Positions 33,679 to 41,999 of a stretch of DNA of 57,159 nucleotides are shown here, one piece after another; position 1 is the stretch's first letter, and each line of letters starts with the position of its first letter. The stretch comes from RGIG5952 sp045627605 (lineage in GTDB: Bacteria; Verrucomicrobiota; Kiritimatiellia; RFP12; JAAYLN01). The stretch lies in contig JAZQOA010000018.1 of the NCBI GenBank assembly GCA_045627605.1, positions 1-57,159 on the forward strand, in the 5' to 3' direction. The position numbers and the translations under genes were made by a program. The notes under the pieces were generated by a model. It was given only the letters and a program-made list of their open reading frames with translations, had not been told where the DNA came from and made no database searches.

Positions 33679-34455
33679 ATGAGGTTTGAAATGGCGCAGT
33701 TGGATTTGCAGGAAAACAAGACTTTCATTTGCACGATGATCGGCTGGGAAGACCCCGGGCAAACGATCGAGGAAGGCCGCAGGGCCGTGGCGGACGGGAC
33801 GGACGGCCTGATCATCGGGCTTGAGAGAATCCGGCCGGAATTCCGCAACGCGGAGGCGATCGGCACAATTGCCCGCGCCTTTTCCGTTCCCTGCATGCTC
33901 CACTTCTACCGAAAGGACAGCTGGAGCAAGGATCTTCCCGGCGACGAAACCATTGCGCAGACGCTTCTTGCCGCCGCCGACGCCGGCATCGCCATGGTCG
34001 ATGTCATGGGCGACCTTTTCGACCCGTCGCCCGACGAGCGCACGAAAGACCCCGCCGCCATCACCCGGCAACGCAAGCTTGTCGACGCCCTCCACGCGCA
34101 TGGCGCCCAAGTCGTCATGTCGTCGCACCCGTTGCGCCCGATGACCGGCGACGAAATTTCCGCCCAACTCACGGCCTTCGAGGAGCGCGGCGCCGATGTC
34201 GTGAAAATCGTCACGCTGATCGACACCGAAGAGCAATTCCTCGACGCCGTTGCGACAACCCTCAGGCTCCGCCGCGAAATCAAGAAGCCCTTCATCTTCA
34301 TCGCCGGCGGGAAATACGGCTACGCCCACCGGATCGCGGGGCTTGAACTCGGCGTCGCCATCTCCTTCACGGTCATCGACCGCGAAGGCTGGCGCAAGGG
34401 CATCAGGGCCAATCCCCTCACCCGCACGATGCGCACCGTCCGCGACCACTCGTAG
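33679..34455 (+). CDS. Class I 3-dehydroquinate dehydratase-like aldolase
   Basis: The roughly 258-residue TIM barrel resembles type I dehydroquinases. The Schiff-base lysine in GADVVKIVTLID and the catalytic His in VVMSSHPLRPM are kept, and so is Arg in AHRIAGLELG. The substrate-binding Glu/Arg pair of AroD (ExR in strand 2) reads IIGLER, and the later Ser/Gln loop is missing. It may therefore act on another keto-acid or sugar acid and not in aromatic synthesis. ATG 33679 and 33691 are both possible starts; 33679 is given. It lies 45 bp after the surface protein and 450 bp before the glycan locus, whose NanA-like aldolase it may complement (inference). Confidence 0.75.
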   Translation: MRFEMAQLDLQENKTFICTMIGWEDPGQTIEEGRRAVADGTDGLIIGLERIRPEFRNAEAIGTIARAFSVPCMLHFYRKDSWSKDLPGDETIAQTLLAAADAGIAMVDVMGDLFDPSPDERTKDPAAITRQRKLVDALHAHGAQVVMSSHPLRPMTGDEISAQLTAFEERGADVVKIVTLIDTEEQFLDAVATTLRLRREIKKPFIFIAGGKYGYAHRIAGLELGVAISFTVIDREGWRKGIRANPLTRTMRTVRDHS

Positions 34456-34479
34456 CAGGCGAATTGGCCACCGGTCGGG

Positions 34480-34660
34480 AGTGCCAGAGGCACCGTGGGT
34501 GGTTGCGAAATCAGCGGGGAAAGAGTCTCCCGCAGATGACGCAGATTTCATGGCGAATTGAGAATTGAGCGATTACGAGGGAAGGACAAGAGACAAGAGA
34601 CATGAGACATGAACCGAGACAAAGAGACCTCTCGTGTCTCGCGTCTCATATCTCGCGACC
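34480..34660. repeat. Simple-repeat cluster: GAGACATGAGACATG-type and CGCAGATGACGCAGATT
   Basis: CTCCCGCAGATGACGCAGATT (near 34530; a known kind of spacer repeat) is followed by a stretch of AAGAGACAAGAGACATGAG units at about 34588-34632. An inverted set, TCTCGTGTCTCGCGTCTCAT, lies at 34632-34655. Together they can fold as a long imperfect hairpin. No gene is seen in this part of the gap (34456-34908). Confidence 0.6.
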
Positions 34661-34762
34661 TCACCTTTCCCCCAGTTTTTCCGTGATTTCCGCCAGCACG
34701 CGGTCGATTTTGGCATTGAGGGAAGCGCGCTGCTCTTCATAGCGCCGGACAAGGTCCAGCAA
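34661..34762 (-). pseudogene. 33-residue helical gene remnant
   Basis: The frame reads LLDLVRRYEEQRASLNAKID and then RVLAEITEKLGER before a TGA at 34661-34663. It is an amphipathic coiled-coil end, typical of the C-terminus of a DNA-binding or accessory protein. Upstream there is an in-frame TGA, with only a TTG as possible start. I cannot name the parent family. Confidence 0.4.
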
Positions 34763-34873
34763 TCATCCCATGCGACAAGGCGAATGCCCCGTCATGCGAC
34801 GCGGTTGCATTCACCTTGCCTCCCCTCCCAATCGCCTGGATGTCGCAACCGACAATCGATTGGCTCGTGGTTG

Positions 34874-34882
34874 TGGTATAAT
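34874..34882 (+). promoter_or_regulatory. Extended -10 promoter of the rhamnosidase gene
   Basis: TGGTATAAT lies 26 nt before the ATG at 34909. An AGAAGGGA Shine-Dalgarno sequence lies in between. No clear -35 is visible. Confidence 0.7.
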
Positions 34883-34908
34883 AACCTTAATTAACAGAAG
34901 GGACAAAC

Positions 34909-37470
34909 ATGGACAAGTCTGGATTTTCATCAGCCGCGTTGGCCGAATGCGAAGCGAAGAGCGTTTTTGCCAAGCGCGTCGAGGCGCTTCCCGACAAGGC
35001 CTGGGAATGCAGCGAATGGATTTCGCTCGCCGCAGCGCCCGTCACAAGCGAACATGACTGCTGGAACACGCAACGCGCCGCCGACGGCACCGCCTATTTC
35101 CTGAGACGGTTCGCCAACCCCTCCGCCATCGTCAAGGCCGTCTGGATGACAAGCGGCCTCGGCACCTACGAAATCTATGTCAACGGCAGGCGCATCGGCA
35201 ACGACGTCCTCAAGCCCGGCTTCACGCATGTCCTCAAGACCCGCCGCTGCTTCACCTACGACATCACGGATGTCATCGCCAGGGAACAGGGCGCGGCCAA
35301 CAGTTTCGCCGCCGAGGTCTCCGCCGGCTGGTGGCGCGACAAGATCGTCAACTTCACGGGCCGGAAGAGCGCCTTCCGCGGCGTCATCGAATTCACCTTT
35401 GCGGATGGCTCCAGGCAACTTCTTGGCACGAAGGCGGACGAATGGCTCGGTCTCGGCTGCGGCCCCGTGACCCACGCCGCCATCTTCGACGGCGAGGAAT
35501 ACGACGCCCGCATCGCCAGTCCCGCCGGGAATCCCGGGGCCTACGCCAACGCCGCCCCCGCGGGTTGCGTCCGCAACGACGAATTCAAGGGCGAAATTCT
35601 CCCGACCGCCGGAGCCGAAATCTGCCGCCGCCACGACCTCGCGATGAAGCCTGCCGAAGCCTACTGCTGGCAGGGCGTCGAGGGCGCCGACCCCGAAAAG
35701 GAAATCTTCGGCAAAGTCGTCAGGACGCGCACCTTCGCCCAGGGCGAGCGCCCCATTCTCAAGGCGGGCGAAACGCTCGTCGTCGATTTTGGCCAGAATT
35801 GCGCCGGCGTGCCGTGTTTCCGCTTCAAGGCCGCGCCTTGCACGGTTGTCACGACGCGTCCCGGGGAAATGCTCAACGACATGAACGGCGAACGCAGCCG
35901 CGGCAACGACGGCCCCGCCGGTTCGCTTTACCGCGAAAACCTCCGCATCCCCGAAACGGGCATGCGCGCAACCTACACCTTCGCGGACGCCCCCGGCTGG
36001 TCGTCGTACATGCCGCGCTTCACCTTCTTCGGCTACCGCTACTTCTCCATTACGGCGACTTCCGACGTCGAGTTCGACGAAATCCTCAGCGTCCCCGTGA
36101 CATCGATCGCCAAGGAACTCGAACTCGGCCGCATCGAGACAGGCGTCGCGGACGTGAACCGCCTCATCTCCAACGTGTACTGGGGGCAGCTCTCCAACTA
36201 CCTCTCCGTGACGACAGACTGCCCGCAGCGCAACGAGCGCCTGGGCTGGACCGCCGACACGCAGGTCTTCACCGAGGCGGGCACCTTCAACGCCGACACC
36301 TCCGCCTTCTTCCACAAGTGGATGCGCGACATGCGCGACAACCAGCACGAAAAAGGCGGCTTCCCCGGCGTCGCCCCCTTCGGGCAGTACGGCAACGAAC
36401 CCATGCGCCTCGGCTGGGCCGACGCGGGGGTCGTCGTGCCGTTCCAAATCTGGAAGCAGTTTGGCGACACCGCGATCATCGACGAGAACTGGGACGCCAT
36501 GGCGAAATACGTCGCGCATGTCAACGAGACAAAATACGACATGGCCGCCGTCGCCGGCGAAAACGGCAACTACCAGTGGGCGGACTGGCTCAGCTACGAG
36601 GATCTCGAAAGCTGCAGCGGCCAGGCCTTCACGACGGTCGACGGCAAATGGCAGCCCAAGCCCGACGCCATCACGTACTGGAACTACCTCGGCGCATGCT
36701 ACTGGATGTGGGACGCCGACATGATGCGGATGATGGCCGAAGCCACGGGCCGCGACGCCTCGCCCTACGCAAAGATGCGCGACGACGCCAGGGCCTACCT
36801 GCGGGACGCCTTCTTCAAGACGGCCGACGGCCTCATCCTCGAGCGTTTCCGCGGCATGCAGACGCCCGCGCTCTTCGCACTGAAGCTCGGTCTCGTCGAG
36901 GGCGAAGCCAAGTCGGCGACGGCCGAGGCGCTCCGCAAGAACATCGCCGACCACGGCGACTGCCTGCAGACGGGCTTCCTCGGCGCATCGATCATCATGG
37001 ACGTGCTGACGGAAAACGGCCTGGCGGACGTCGCCTACACGCTCCTCCTCCAGCACAAGAACCCGAGCTGGCTCTACTCGGTTGACCAAGGCGCGACGAC
37101 AATCTGGGAGCGGTGGAACTCCTACCGCAAGGACTCGGGCTTCGGTCCCGTCGGGATGAACAGCTTCAACCACTACGCCTACGGCTCGGTTCTCGCCTGG
37201 ATCTACAAGAGCGCAGCGGGCATCGCCGCCGACCCCGCCAAGCCCGGCTTCGCCAACATCGTCATGGCGCCAAAGCCCGACAAGCGCCTCGGCTTCGTCA
37301 AGGCCGAATACAAGACCCGCCACGGCCTTGTCAAGAGCGCCTGGCGCTACGAGGGCGGCAAGTGGCTCTGGGACTTCACCATCCCGGCGGGCGCGACGGC
37401 GTCCGTGACGCCCCCCGGCGCGTCAACCGCGACCGCATACGCCGCAGGCGACTACCATGTCGAACTGTAG
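34909..37470 (+). CDS. Alpha-L-rhamnosidase (GH78)
   Basis: The 853-residue enzyme removes terminal alpha-L-rhamnose from plant or microbial glycans. N-terminal beta domains (about 60-330: LGTYEIYVNGRRIGND, LVVDFGQNCAGVPCFRF) precede an (alpha/alpha)6 barrel. The family's acidic cluster is DCPQRNERLGWTADTQ at about 437-452, and a conserved glutamate is in TTIWERWNS at about 734. A C-terminal beta-sandwich follows (PKPDKRLGFVKAEYKTRHG). There is no signal peptide, so it acts on imported oligosaccharides or intracellular rhamnosides. It starts the locus and overlaps the GH36-like gene by 14 bp, so the two are made together. Confidence 0.92.
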   Translation: MDKSGFSSAALAECEAKSVFAKRVEALPDKAWECSEWISLAAAPVTSEHDCWNTQRAADGTAYFLRRFANPSAIVKAVWMTSGLGTYEIYVNGRRIGNDVLKPGFTHVLKTRRCFTYDITDVIAREQGAANSFAAEVSAGWWRDKIVNFTGRKSAFRGVIEFTFADGSRQLLGTKADEWLGLGCGPVTHAAIFDGEEYDARIASPAGNPGAYANAAPAGCVRNDEFKGEILPTAGAEICRRHDLAMKPAEAYCWQGVEGADPEKEIFGKVVRTRTFAQGERPILKAGETLVVDFGQNCAGVPCFRFKAAPCTVVTTRPGEMLNDMNGERSRGNDGPAGSLYRENLRIPETGMRATYTFADAPGWSSYMPRFTFFGYRYFSITATSDVEFDEILSVPVTSIAKELELGRIETGVADVNRLISNVYWGQLSNYLSVTTDCPQRNERLGWTADTQVFTEAGTFNADTSAFFHKWMRDMRDNQHEKGGFPGVAPFGQYGNEPMRLGWADAGVVVPFQIWKQFGDTAIIDENWDAMAKYVAHVNETKYDMAAVAGENGNYQWADWLSYEDLESCSGQAFTTVDGKWQPKPDAITYWNYLGACYWMWDADMMRMMAEATGRDASPYAKMRDDARAYLRDAFFKTADGLILERFRGMQTPALFALKLGLVEGEAKSATAEALRKNIADHGDCLQTGFLGASIIMDVLTENGLADVAYTLLLQHKNPSWLYSVDQGATTIWERWNSYRKDSGFGPVGMNSFNHYAYGSVLAWIYKSAAGIAADPAKPGFANIVMAPKPDKRLGFVKAEYKTRHGLVKSAWRYEGGKWLWDFTIPAGATASVTPPGASTATAYAAGDYHVEL

Positions 37471-39151
37471 CGTCTGCCCGGACGAGACCACGCCGAAAAA
37501 GGCCGGCGAAGTCTCCGTCGTCTGCGCGGAGCCGAACGGCTGGCTCTTTTCCACGCGGCGAACCGATGTTTCCCCGGGAATCGAGGAGCTGGAACTCTCC
37601 GCCGAATCACCTGCCGAAACCACGCCGCCCGCCTTCACGGTGAAGTTCGAAATCCCGAAAAAGGGCGTCCAGCACGTCTGGCACCCCTTCGAGGAGCGCT
37701 TTCCATGCTGCTGGACCGACCAGGCCTCCTCGCTCTGCTCCGGGTTGCCCGTCCGCGCGAACTTCGACGACTCGGAAAACAACACCCTCACCTTCGCCGT
37801 TTCCGACGCGCTCCACGCGCTGTCGTTCCGCACGGACGTCGGCATGGACAACGGCAACCGGCACATCCTCGTCTTCGCCACGTCGTTTTTCGGCGAAGCC
37901 GCCCCCCCGCGCAAGTCCTACGCGGTGCGCTTCCGCATCGACATGCGCAAGGTCTTCTGGTCCGACGCCGTCTCCGATGCGGTCGCCTGGATTCTGGAGA
38001 CGGCAGGCATCCGCCCCGCCGTGCCGCCGCCTTGCGCGTGGGAGCCGCCCTACTCCTCCTGGTACGTCTTCCGCCAAACCGTTTCGCAGGCCGCGCTCGA
38101 TCCCGAAATCGAACGCGCCGCAGCCCTCGGCATGAAGGCCGTGATTCTCGACGACGGCTGGCAGACCGACCGCGGCGCGTGGGGCGTCAACGAAAAATTC
38201 CCCGACCTGAAGGCACAGGTCGACAAGGCGCATGCGCTGGGGATGAAGTATCTGCTTTGGTTCGGCCTTCCGCACGTCAGCGCGGACAGCCCCATGCGAA
38301 AGCAATTCGACGGCAAGTACATCGACGACAAGCCCGATTGCTGGGGACTCTACAACCTCGACCCGCGCTATCCCGACGTCCGGGCCCACCTTGTCAAAAG
38401 ACTGACCGACCTCGTCCGCGACTACGGCCTCGACGGTTTCAAGCTCGACTTCATCGACCAGTTCGTCGCCCGAGACCCCGATCCCGCGGCAGCGAAAGGC
38501 TTCGCCGGGTGCGACACGGTCAGCGTCCCGCTCGCCGCCCAAAGACTCCTTTCCGAAATCTACGCGGGCGTCACAACGGCCAAACCCGATGCGATGATCG
38601 AATTCAGGCAGCGCTATGTCGGGCCGCTTGTCCGCCAGTACGGCCACATGCTCCGCGCCAACGACTGCCCCGCCGACTACGAGGCGAACCGCTACCGCAC
38701 GCTCGCCTTGCGCATCACCTCCGCCGGGAGCGCCGTCCATTCCGACATGCTTATGTGGCGGACGGACGACACGCCCGAAGAAGTCAAGCGCCAGGTGTGG
38801 AACGTGATCTTCTCCGTTGTGCAGTACTCCGCCTTTCTCGGCGACCTTCCGCCCGCGCACCTCGCCGCGATACGCGAGACAATCGACTTCGCGAAGGCCC
38901 ACCGCGAAACGCTTCTTTTCGGCAAGTTGACGCCGCACCGCCCCGACCTCGGCTACCCGCTTGTCGAAGCCGAATCGGGCACCGAGCGCATTGTCGCGGT
39001 CTATGCGCCCGAATTCATCGCGAAACTTCCGGGAGATGGCAAACGCACGATCCTCGTCAACGCCACGACAGCCTCCTCGCTCGTCGTCGAAGACCGCCGC
39101 GGACTCCGCCGCATCGGCATTGCCCCGTCCGCGACGCTGGCGCTGGATTGA
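37457..39151 (+). CDS. GH36/clan GH-D alpha-galactosidase-like enzyme
   Basis: The 564-residue protein has an N-terminal beta-sandwich and a (beta/alpha)8 barrel. AVILDDGWQTDRGAWGVN (about 230) and the nucleophile-bearing YGLDGFKLDFIDQF (about 335) are clan GH-D signatures. KYLLWFGLPHVS and RANDCPADYEANRYR belong to the same barrel. The likely substrate is a terminal alpha-galactoside or related sugar. It is shorter than the 700-residue GH36 enzymes and has no signal peptide, so it is probably cytoplasmic. It is translationally coupled to the rhamnosidase, which suggests that one oligosaccharide carries both residues. Confidence 0.82.
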   Translation: MSNCSVCPDETTPKKAGEVSVVCAEPNGWLFSTRRTDVSPGIEELELSAESPAETTPPAFTVKFEIPKKGVQHVWHPFEERFPCCWTDQASSLCSGLPVRANFDDSENNTLTFAVSDALHALSFRTDVGMDNGNRHILVFATSFFGEAAPPRKSYAVRFRIDMRKVFWSDAVSDAVAWILETAGIRPAVPPPCAWEPPYSSWYVFRQTVSQAALDPEIERAAALGMKAVILDDGWQTDRGAWGVNEKFPDLKAQVDKAHALGMKYLLWFGLPHVSADSPMRKQFDGKYIDDKPDCWGLYNLDPRYPDVRAHLVKRLTDLVRDYGLDGFKLDFIDQFVARDPDPAAAKGFAGCDTVSVPLAAQRLLSEIYAGVTTAKPDAMIEFRQRYVGPLVRQYGHMLRANDCPADYEANRYRTLALRITSAGSAVHSDMLMWRTDDTPEEVKRQVWNVIFSVVQYSAFLGDLPPAHLAAIRETIDFAKAHRETLLFGKLTPHRPDLGYPLVEAESGTERIVAVYAPEFIAKLPGDGKRTILVNATTASSLVVEDRRGLRRIGIAPSATLALD

Positions 39152-39202
39152 GCAAGACATCCCCCCCCACCCGACATAAAGTAAGATTCAAGGAGCCCCC
39201 CG

Positions 39203-40132
39203 ATGGACACAAAACTGACAGGAAAATGCTTCAAGGGCATGGAAGGCGCATTTGCCGCGCTCTTCACCCCGTATGACAAGGCCGGGCACGTCAATCCCGA
39301 ACGAATCGGCGAGATCATCGACTACGGCTGCAAAAACGGTCTAACGGGATTTTACCTGACGGGAACGACCGGCGAATGGTGGCTCCTGACGGTGGATGAG
39401 CGCAAGTGCGTCATGGATGCGGCCGTCAAAGCCGCGAAAGGGCGCGTAAAACTGATCGCCCATGTCGGCGCGAACTGCACCGACGACTCCGTCGAACTCG
39501 CACGATACGCGGCCAATGCCGGCATCGCCTGGATCTCGTCGGTGACGCCGCAGCTCTACCGCACGTCCTTCGACGCCGCCTACTACCATTACAAGACAAT
39601 CACCGCGGCGACGGACCTTCCCTTCATGATCTACTCGTTCAACAGCGCGTTGACACCCGACCGGGACGTCAAGCTCTTTGACCTCCCGAACGTCAAGGGA
39701 ATCAAATACACGGGGCGCGACTATTTCGCCGCCCAGTGCCTGAAGCGCCGGCTCGGCAAGGAAACAATCTGGTTTGCCGGATGCGACGAGCAGCTTCTTT
39801 GCGGCCTCGTCCTTGAAAATGTTTTCTCCGGCGGCATTGGGACGACCTACAACATCATTCCCCGGCATTTCGCCAGGATTTGCGCCTGCGCCAGAAACGG
39901 GGATTTCAAGACCGCCGCAAAATACCAGGACGAAGCCAACCGAGTTGTCGAGCTGATGATATCCTCCGACAACTGGAGCTACCGCAAGGCCATGATGAAA
40001 TACATCGGACTCGACTGCGGGGCCTTCAGGAAACCTTTCGAACCGCTGGCCGCCGCACAGGAAAAGGCGTTTTTCAAGCGCATCGACGCCCTTGGCCTCT
40101 TGTCGCGGGACCAGGCTTCCGCGCATCGTTAA
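39203..40132 (+). CDS. DapA/NanA-family class I aldolase (N-acetylneuraminate-lyase-like)
   Basis: The 309-residue barrel has the family motifs FYLTGTTGEWWLL (GTTGE loop) and a Schiff-base lysine in NVKGIKYTGRDY at about 170. The tyrosine in FMIYSFNSA is at the catalytic position. These enzymes split or join pyruvate and an aldehyde: N-acetylneuraminate lyase, KDG aldolase or dihydrodipicolinate synthase. The surrounding glycoside hydrolases and the sialate-esterase-like gene downstream favour a catabolic, sugar-acid role. An AAGGAG site lies near 39190. It follows the GH36-like gene by 51 bp. Confidence 0.85.
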   Translation: MDTKLTGKCFKGMEGAFAALFTPYDKAGHVNPERIGEIIDYGCKNGLTGFYLTGTTGEWWLLTVDERKCVMDAAVKAAKGRVKLIAHVGANCTDDSVELARYAANAGIAWISSVTPQLYRTSFDAAYYHYKTITAATDLPFMIYSFNSALTPDRDVKLFDLPNVKGIKYTGRDYFAAQCLKRRLGKETIWFAGCDEQLLCGLVLENVFSGGIGTTYNIIPRHFARICACARNGDFKTAAKYQDEANRVVELMISSDNWSYRKAMMKYIGLDCGAFRKPFEPLAAAQEKAFFKRIDALGLLSRDQASAHR

Positions 40133-40152
40133 GCGCGTCATGGCACGGAACT

Positions 40153-40161
40153 TGCTATAAT
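40153..40161 (+). promoter_or_regulatory. Extended -10 promoter upstream of the GH123-like gene
   Basis: TGCTATAAT lies 36 nt before the ATG at 40198, with an AAGAAAGG site in between. It divides the glycan locus into two transcription units. No good -35 is seen. Confidence 0.7.
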
Positions 40162-40197
40162 AATTACGATTTATCAACCAACAAGAAAGGTCAACAC

Positions 40198-41991
40198 ATG
40201 AACAGACTGGCATACGCAGCCGCATTTGCGGCGCTGTGCGTCGCCCTGCCGGCAACCGCCCAGTTTACCAAGAGGCCCTGGTCGCTGACGAACCCGCCGA
40301 TTGGCGAGCGCGTGAAAGACGACTTCAAGGATGTCGCGCATCCCAAGGACTTCGTCCACTACGACGTGCCGCCGATGAGTTCGCTCCAGCGGCTTCCCGA
40401 CGTCTACCCCGAGGACGGCGTCCCCGGCGGCACCATCTGCATCGTCGCCGCCAAGGAGGAGTACGAACCCGGCTCCTTCCTGATCTATGGCCTCGCCGAC
40501 CTCGGCAAGACCCAGCTTTCGCTTACCGAGTTCAAGACCGAGGACGGCAAAAAGTTCCCCGCCGAAGACCTCGACCTCAAATTCGTCAAAGTCTGGTACC
40601 AGAGCCGCAACGCCTGGTACAGCTACTTCGGCGACACCGGCTTCAAGCTCGTCCCCGAGCTCCTGCTCAACGACGAGGACCTCATCCGCGTCGACGAGGC
40701 GAAGGAAGCCAACTACGCGCGCCTCAAAGCCGCGGACGGCAAGACCTCCGAGTTCTGGATCAACCCGCCCTTCGAGATGAACCGCGTCTTCTGGGACTGC
40801 CACCGCGGCGGCGACATCTTCCAGCCGATGCGCCCCGAATTCAGCGACGCCGCGACGCTCCAGCCCGTCACCCTCCCCAAGGGCCAGTTCAAAAACTTCT
40901 TTCTCACGGCGCACGTCCGCAAGACAACGCCCGCGGGACTCTACAAGGGCGCCGTCAAAGTCGGCGGCCACGGCGAAATCCCGGTCGCGATCCGCGTGCT
41001 CGACTTCGAGCTTCCGAAGCCCAAGGCCTACTTCGACGACGACCTCGACTTCTTCGTCTGCTCCTACACCTACAACTGCTTCGCGATGATCATGGAGCAG
41101 AACGGCGGCGACCTTGACCTCGCGAAAAAGCAGTTCAAGGCCACGATGGAGAACCTCGCCGCGCACAACCAGGACATGAACTGGCTCCGCTGGGGACTCT
41201 GCGCCGAGAGCTTCGAGTGCTGGAAGCTCATGAAAGAGGCGGGAATCCGCACCGACGTCGGCGTCGGCGGAATCGGCGCGGCCCAAGACACGGCGGGCGC
41301 CCGGCGCAACGCCGAGGCCGCCGACCGCTTCTACGGCCACCACAACATCTACATCGGCTACGGCGACGAGCCCTCGCCGCGTTGGGTCGCGGCCCAGCGC
41401 CACGTCTTCAAGGCCAACCAGGAGGCCGGCTTCAAGTTCATCCTCGCCGGCAAGGACCAGGTCTTCCGCAAGGCCGGCTACATCTACGACTGGCACAACG
41501 TCGCCAAGTCGCCCGAGGATTCCTCGACGACCGACCTCTGGAACCAGTTCGGCTCCAGCCCGCACGTCGCCTGGTACGCCGGCATGCACGTCGGCGTTGA
41601 AAACCCCGAGTACAACCGCCGCCAGAACGGCATGGCGCCCTACCTCGCCGGCTACTCCGCCCTCTGCAACTACGCCCACCACTACGGCTCCTACAACGAC
41701 GACTCCACCGGCTATCGCCCGATGGTCTTCTGCTATGGCGTTTACGGCGGCGTAATCGACACCCTCCAGTGGGAGGGCTTCCGCGAAGGCGTCGACGACA
41801 TCCGCTACGCGACCGCCATGGTCAAGCTTGCGCGCGAAGCCGCCAAATCGAATACCGTCGAAGTCCGCTACGCCGGCAACAAGGCGCTCCAGTACCTCGC
41901 CTCGTTCAACCGCGACAGCGACAATCTCGACGCCTGCCGCGGCGAAATGATCCGCCACATCCTCACCCTGAAATCCCTTCTTGGAAAGTAG
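40198..41991 (+). CDS. Secreted GH123/DUF4091-like glycosidase
   Basis: The 597-residue protein has a signal peptide (about 1-21, ALPATAQ). An N-terminal beta-sandwich (about 60-280: AAKEEYEPGSFLIYG, FLTAHVRKTTPAGLYKGAV) is of the kind seen in GH123 and DUF4091 proteins. A TIM barrel follows, with the acidic pair YIGYGDEPSPRW at about 390, which corresponds to the Asp-Glu of GH123 beta-N-acetylgalactosaminidases. The C-terminus has DTLQWEGFREGVDDIRYATA, a DUF4091-type ending. It probably acts on hexosamine-containing glycans outside the cytoplasm. Exact activity is not deducible. It begins a new unit behind its own promoter. Confidence 0.7.
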   Translation: MNRLAYAAAFAALCVALPATAQFTKRPWSLTNPPIGERVKDDFKDVAHPKDFVHYDVPPMSSLQRLPDVYPEDGVPGGTICIVAAKEEYEPGSFLIYGLADLGKTQLSLTEFKTEDGKKFPAEDLDLKFVKVWYQSRNAWYSYFGDTGFKLVPELLLNDEDLIRVDEAKEANYARLKAADGKTSEFWINPPFEMNRVFWDCHRGGDIFQPMRPEFSDAATLQPVTLPKGQFKNFFLTAHVRKTTPAGLYKGAVKVGGHGEIPVAIRVLDFELPKPKAYFDDDLDFFVCSYTYNCFAMIMEQNGGDLDLAKKQFKATMENLAAHNQDMNWLRWGLCAESFECWKLMKEAGIRTDVGVGGIGAAQDTAGARRNAEAADRFYGHHNIYIGYGDEPSPRWVAAQRHVFKANQEAGFKFILAGKDQVFRKAGYIYDWHNVAKSPEDSSTTDLWNQFGSSPHVAWYAGMHVGVENPEYNRRQNGMAPYLAGYSALCNYAHHYGSYNDDSTGYRPMVFCYGVYGGVIDTLQWEGFREGVDDIRYATAMVKLAREAAKSNTVEVRYAGNKALQYLASFNRDSDNLDACRGEMIRHILTLKSLLGK

Positions 41992-41999
41992 GTGCACCC

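Noticed and set aside
34930..37323. Long open frame antisense to the rhamnosidase gene
   Set aside because: It is a G+C-rich shadow: composition is Val/Asp/Ala/Gly-rich, there is no family similarity, and the plus-strand GH78 gene is certain.
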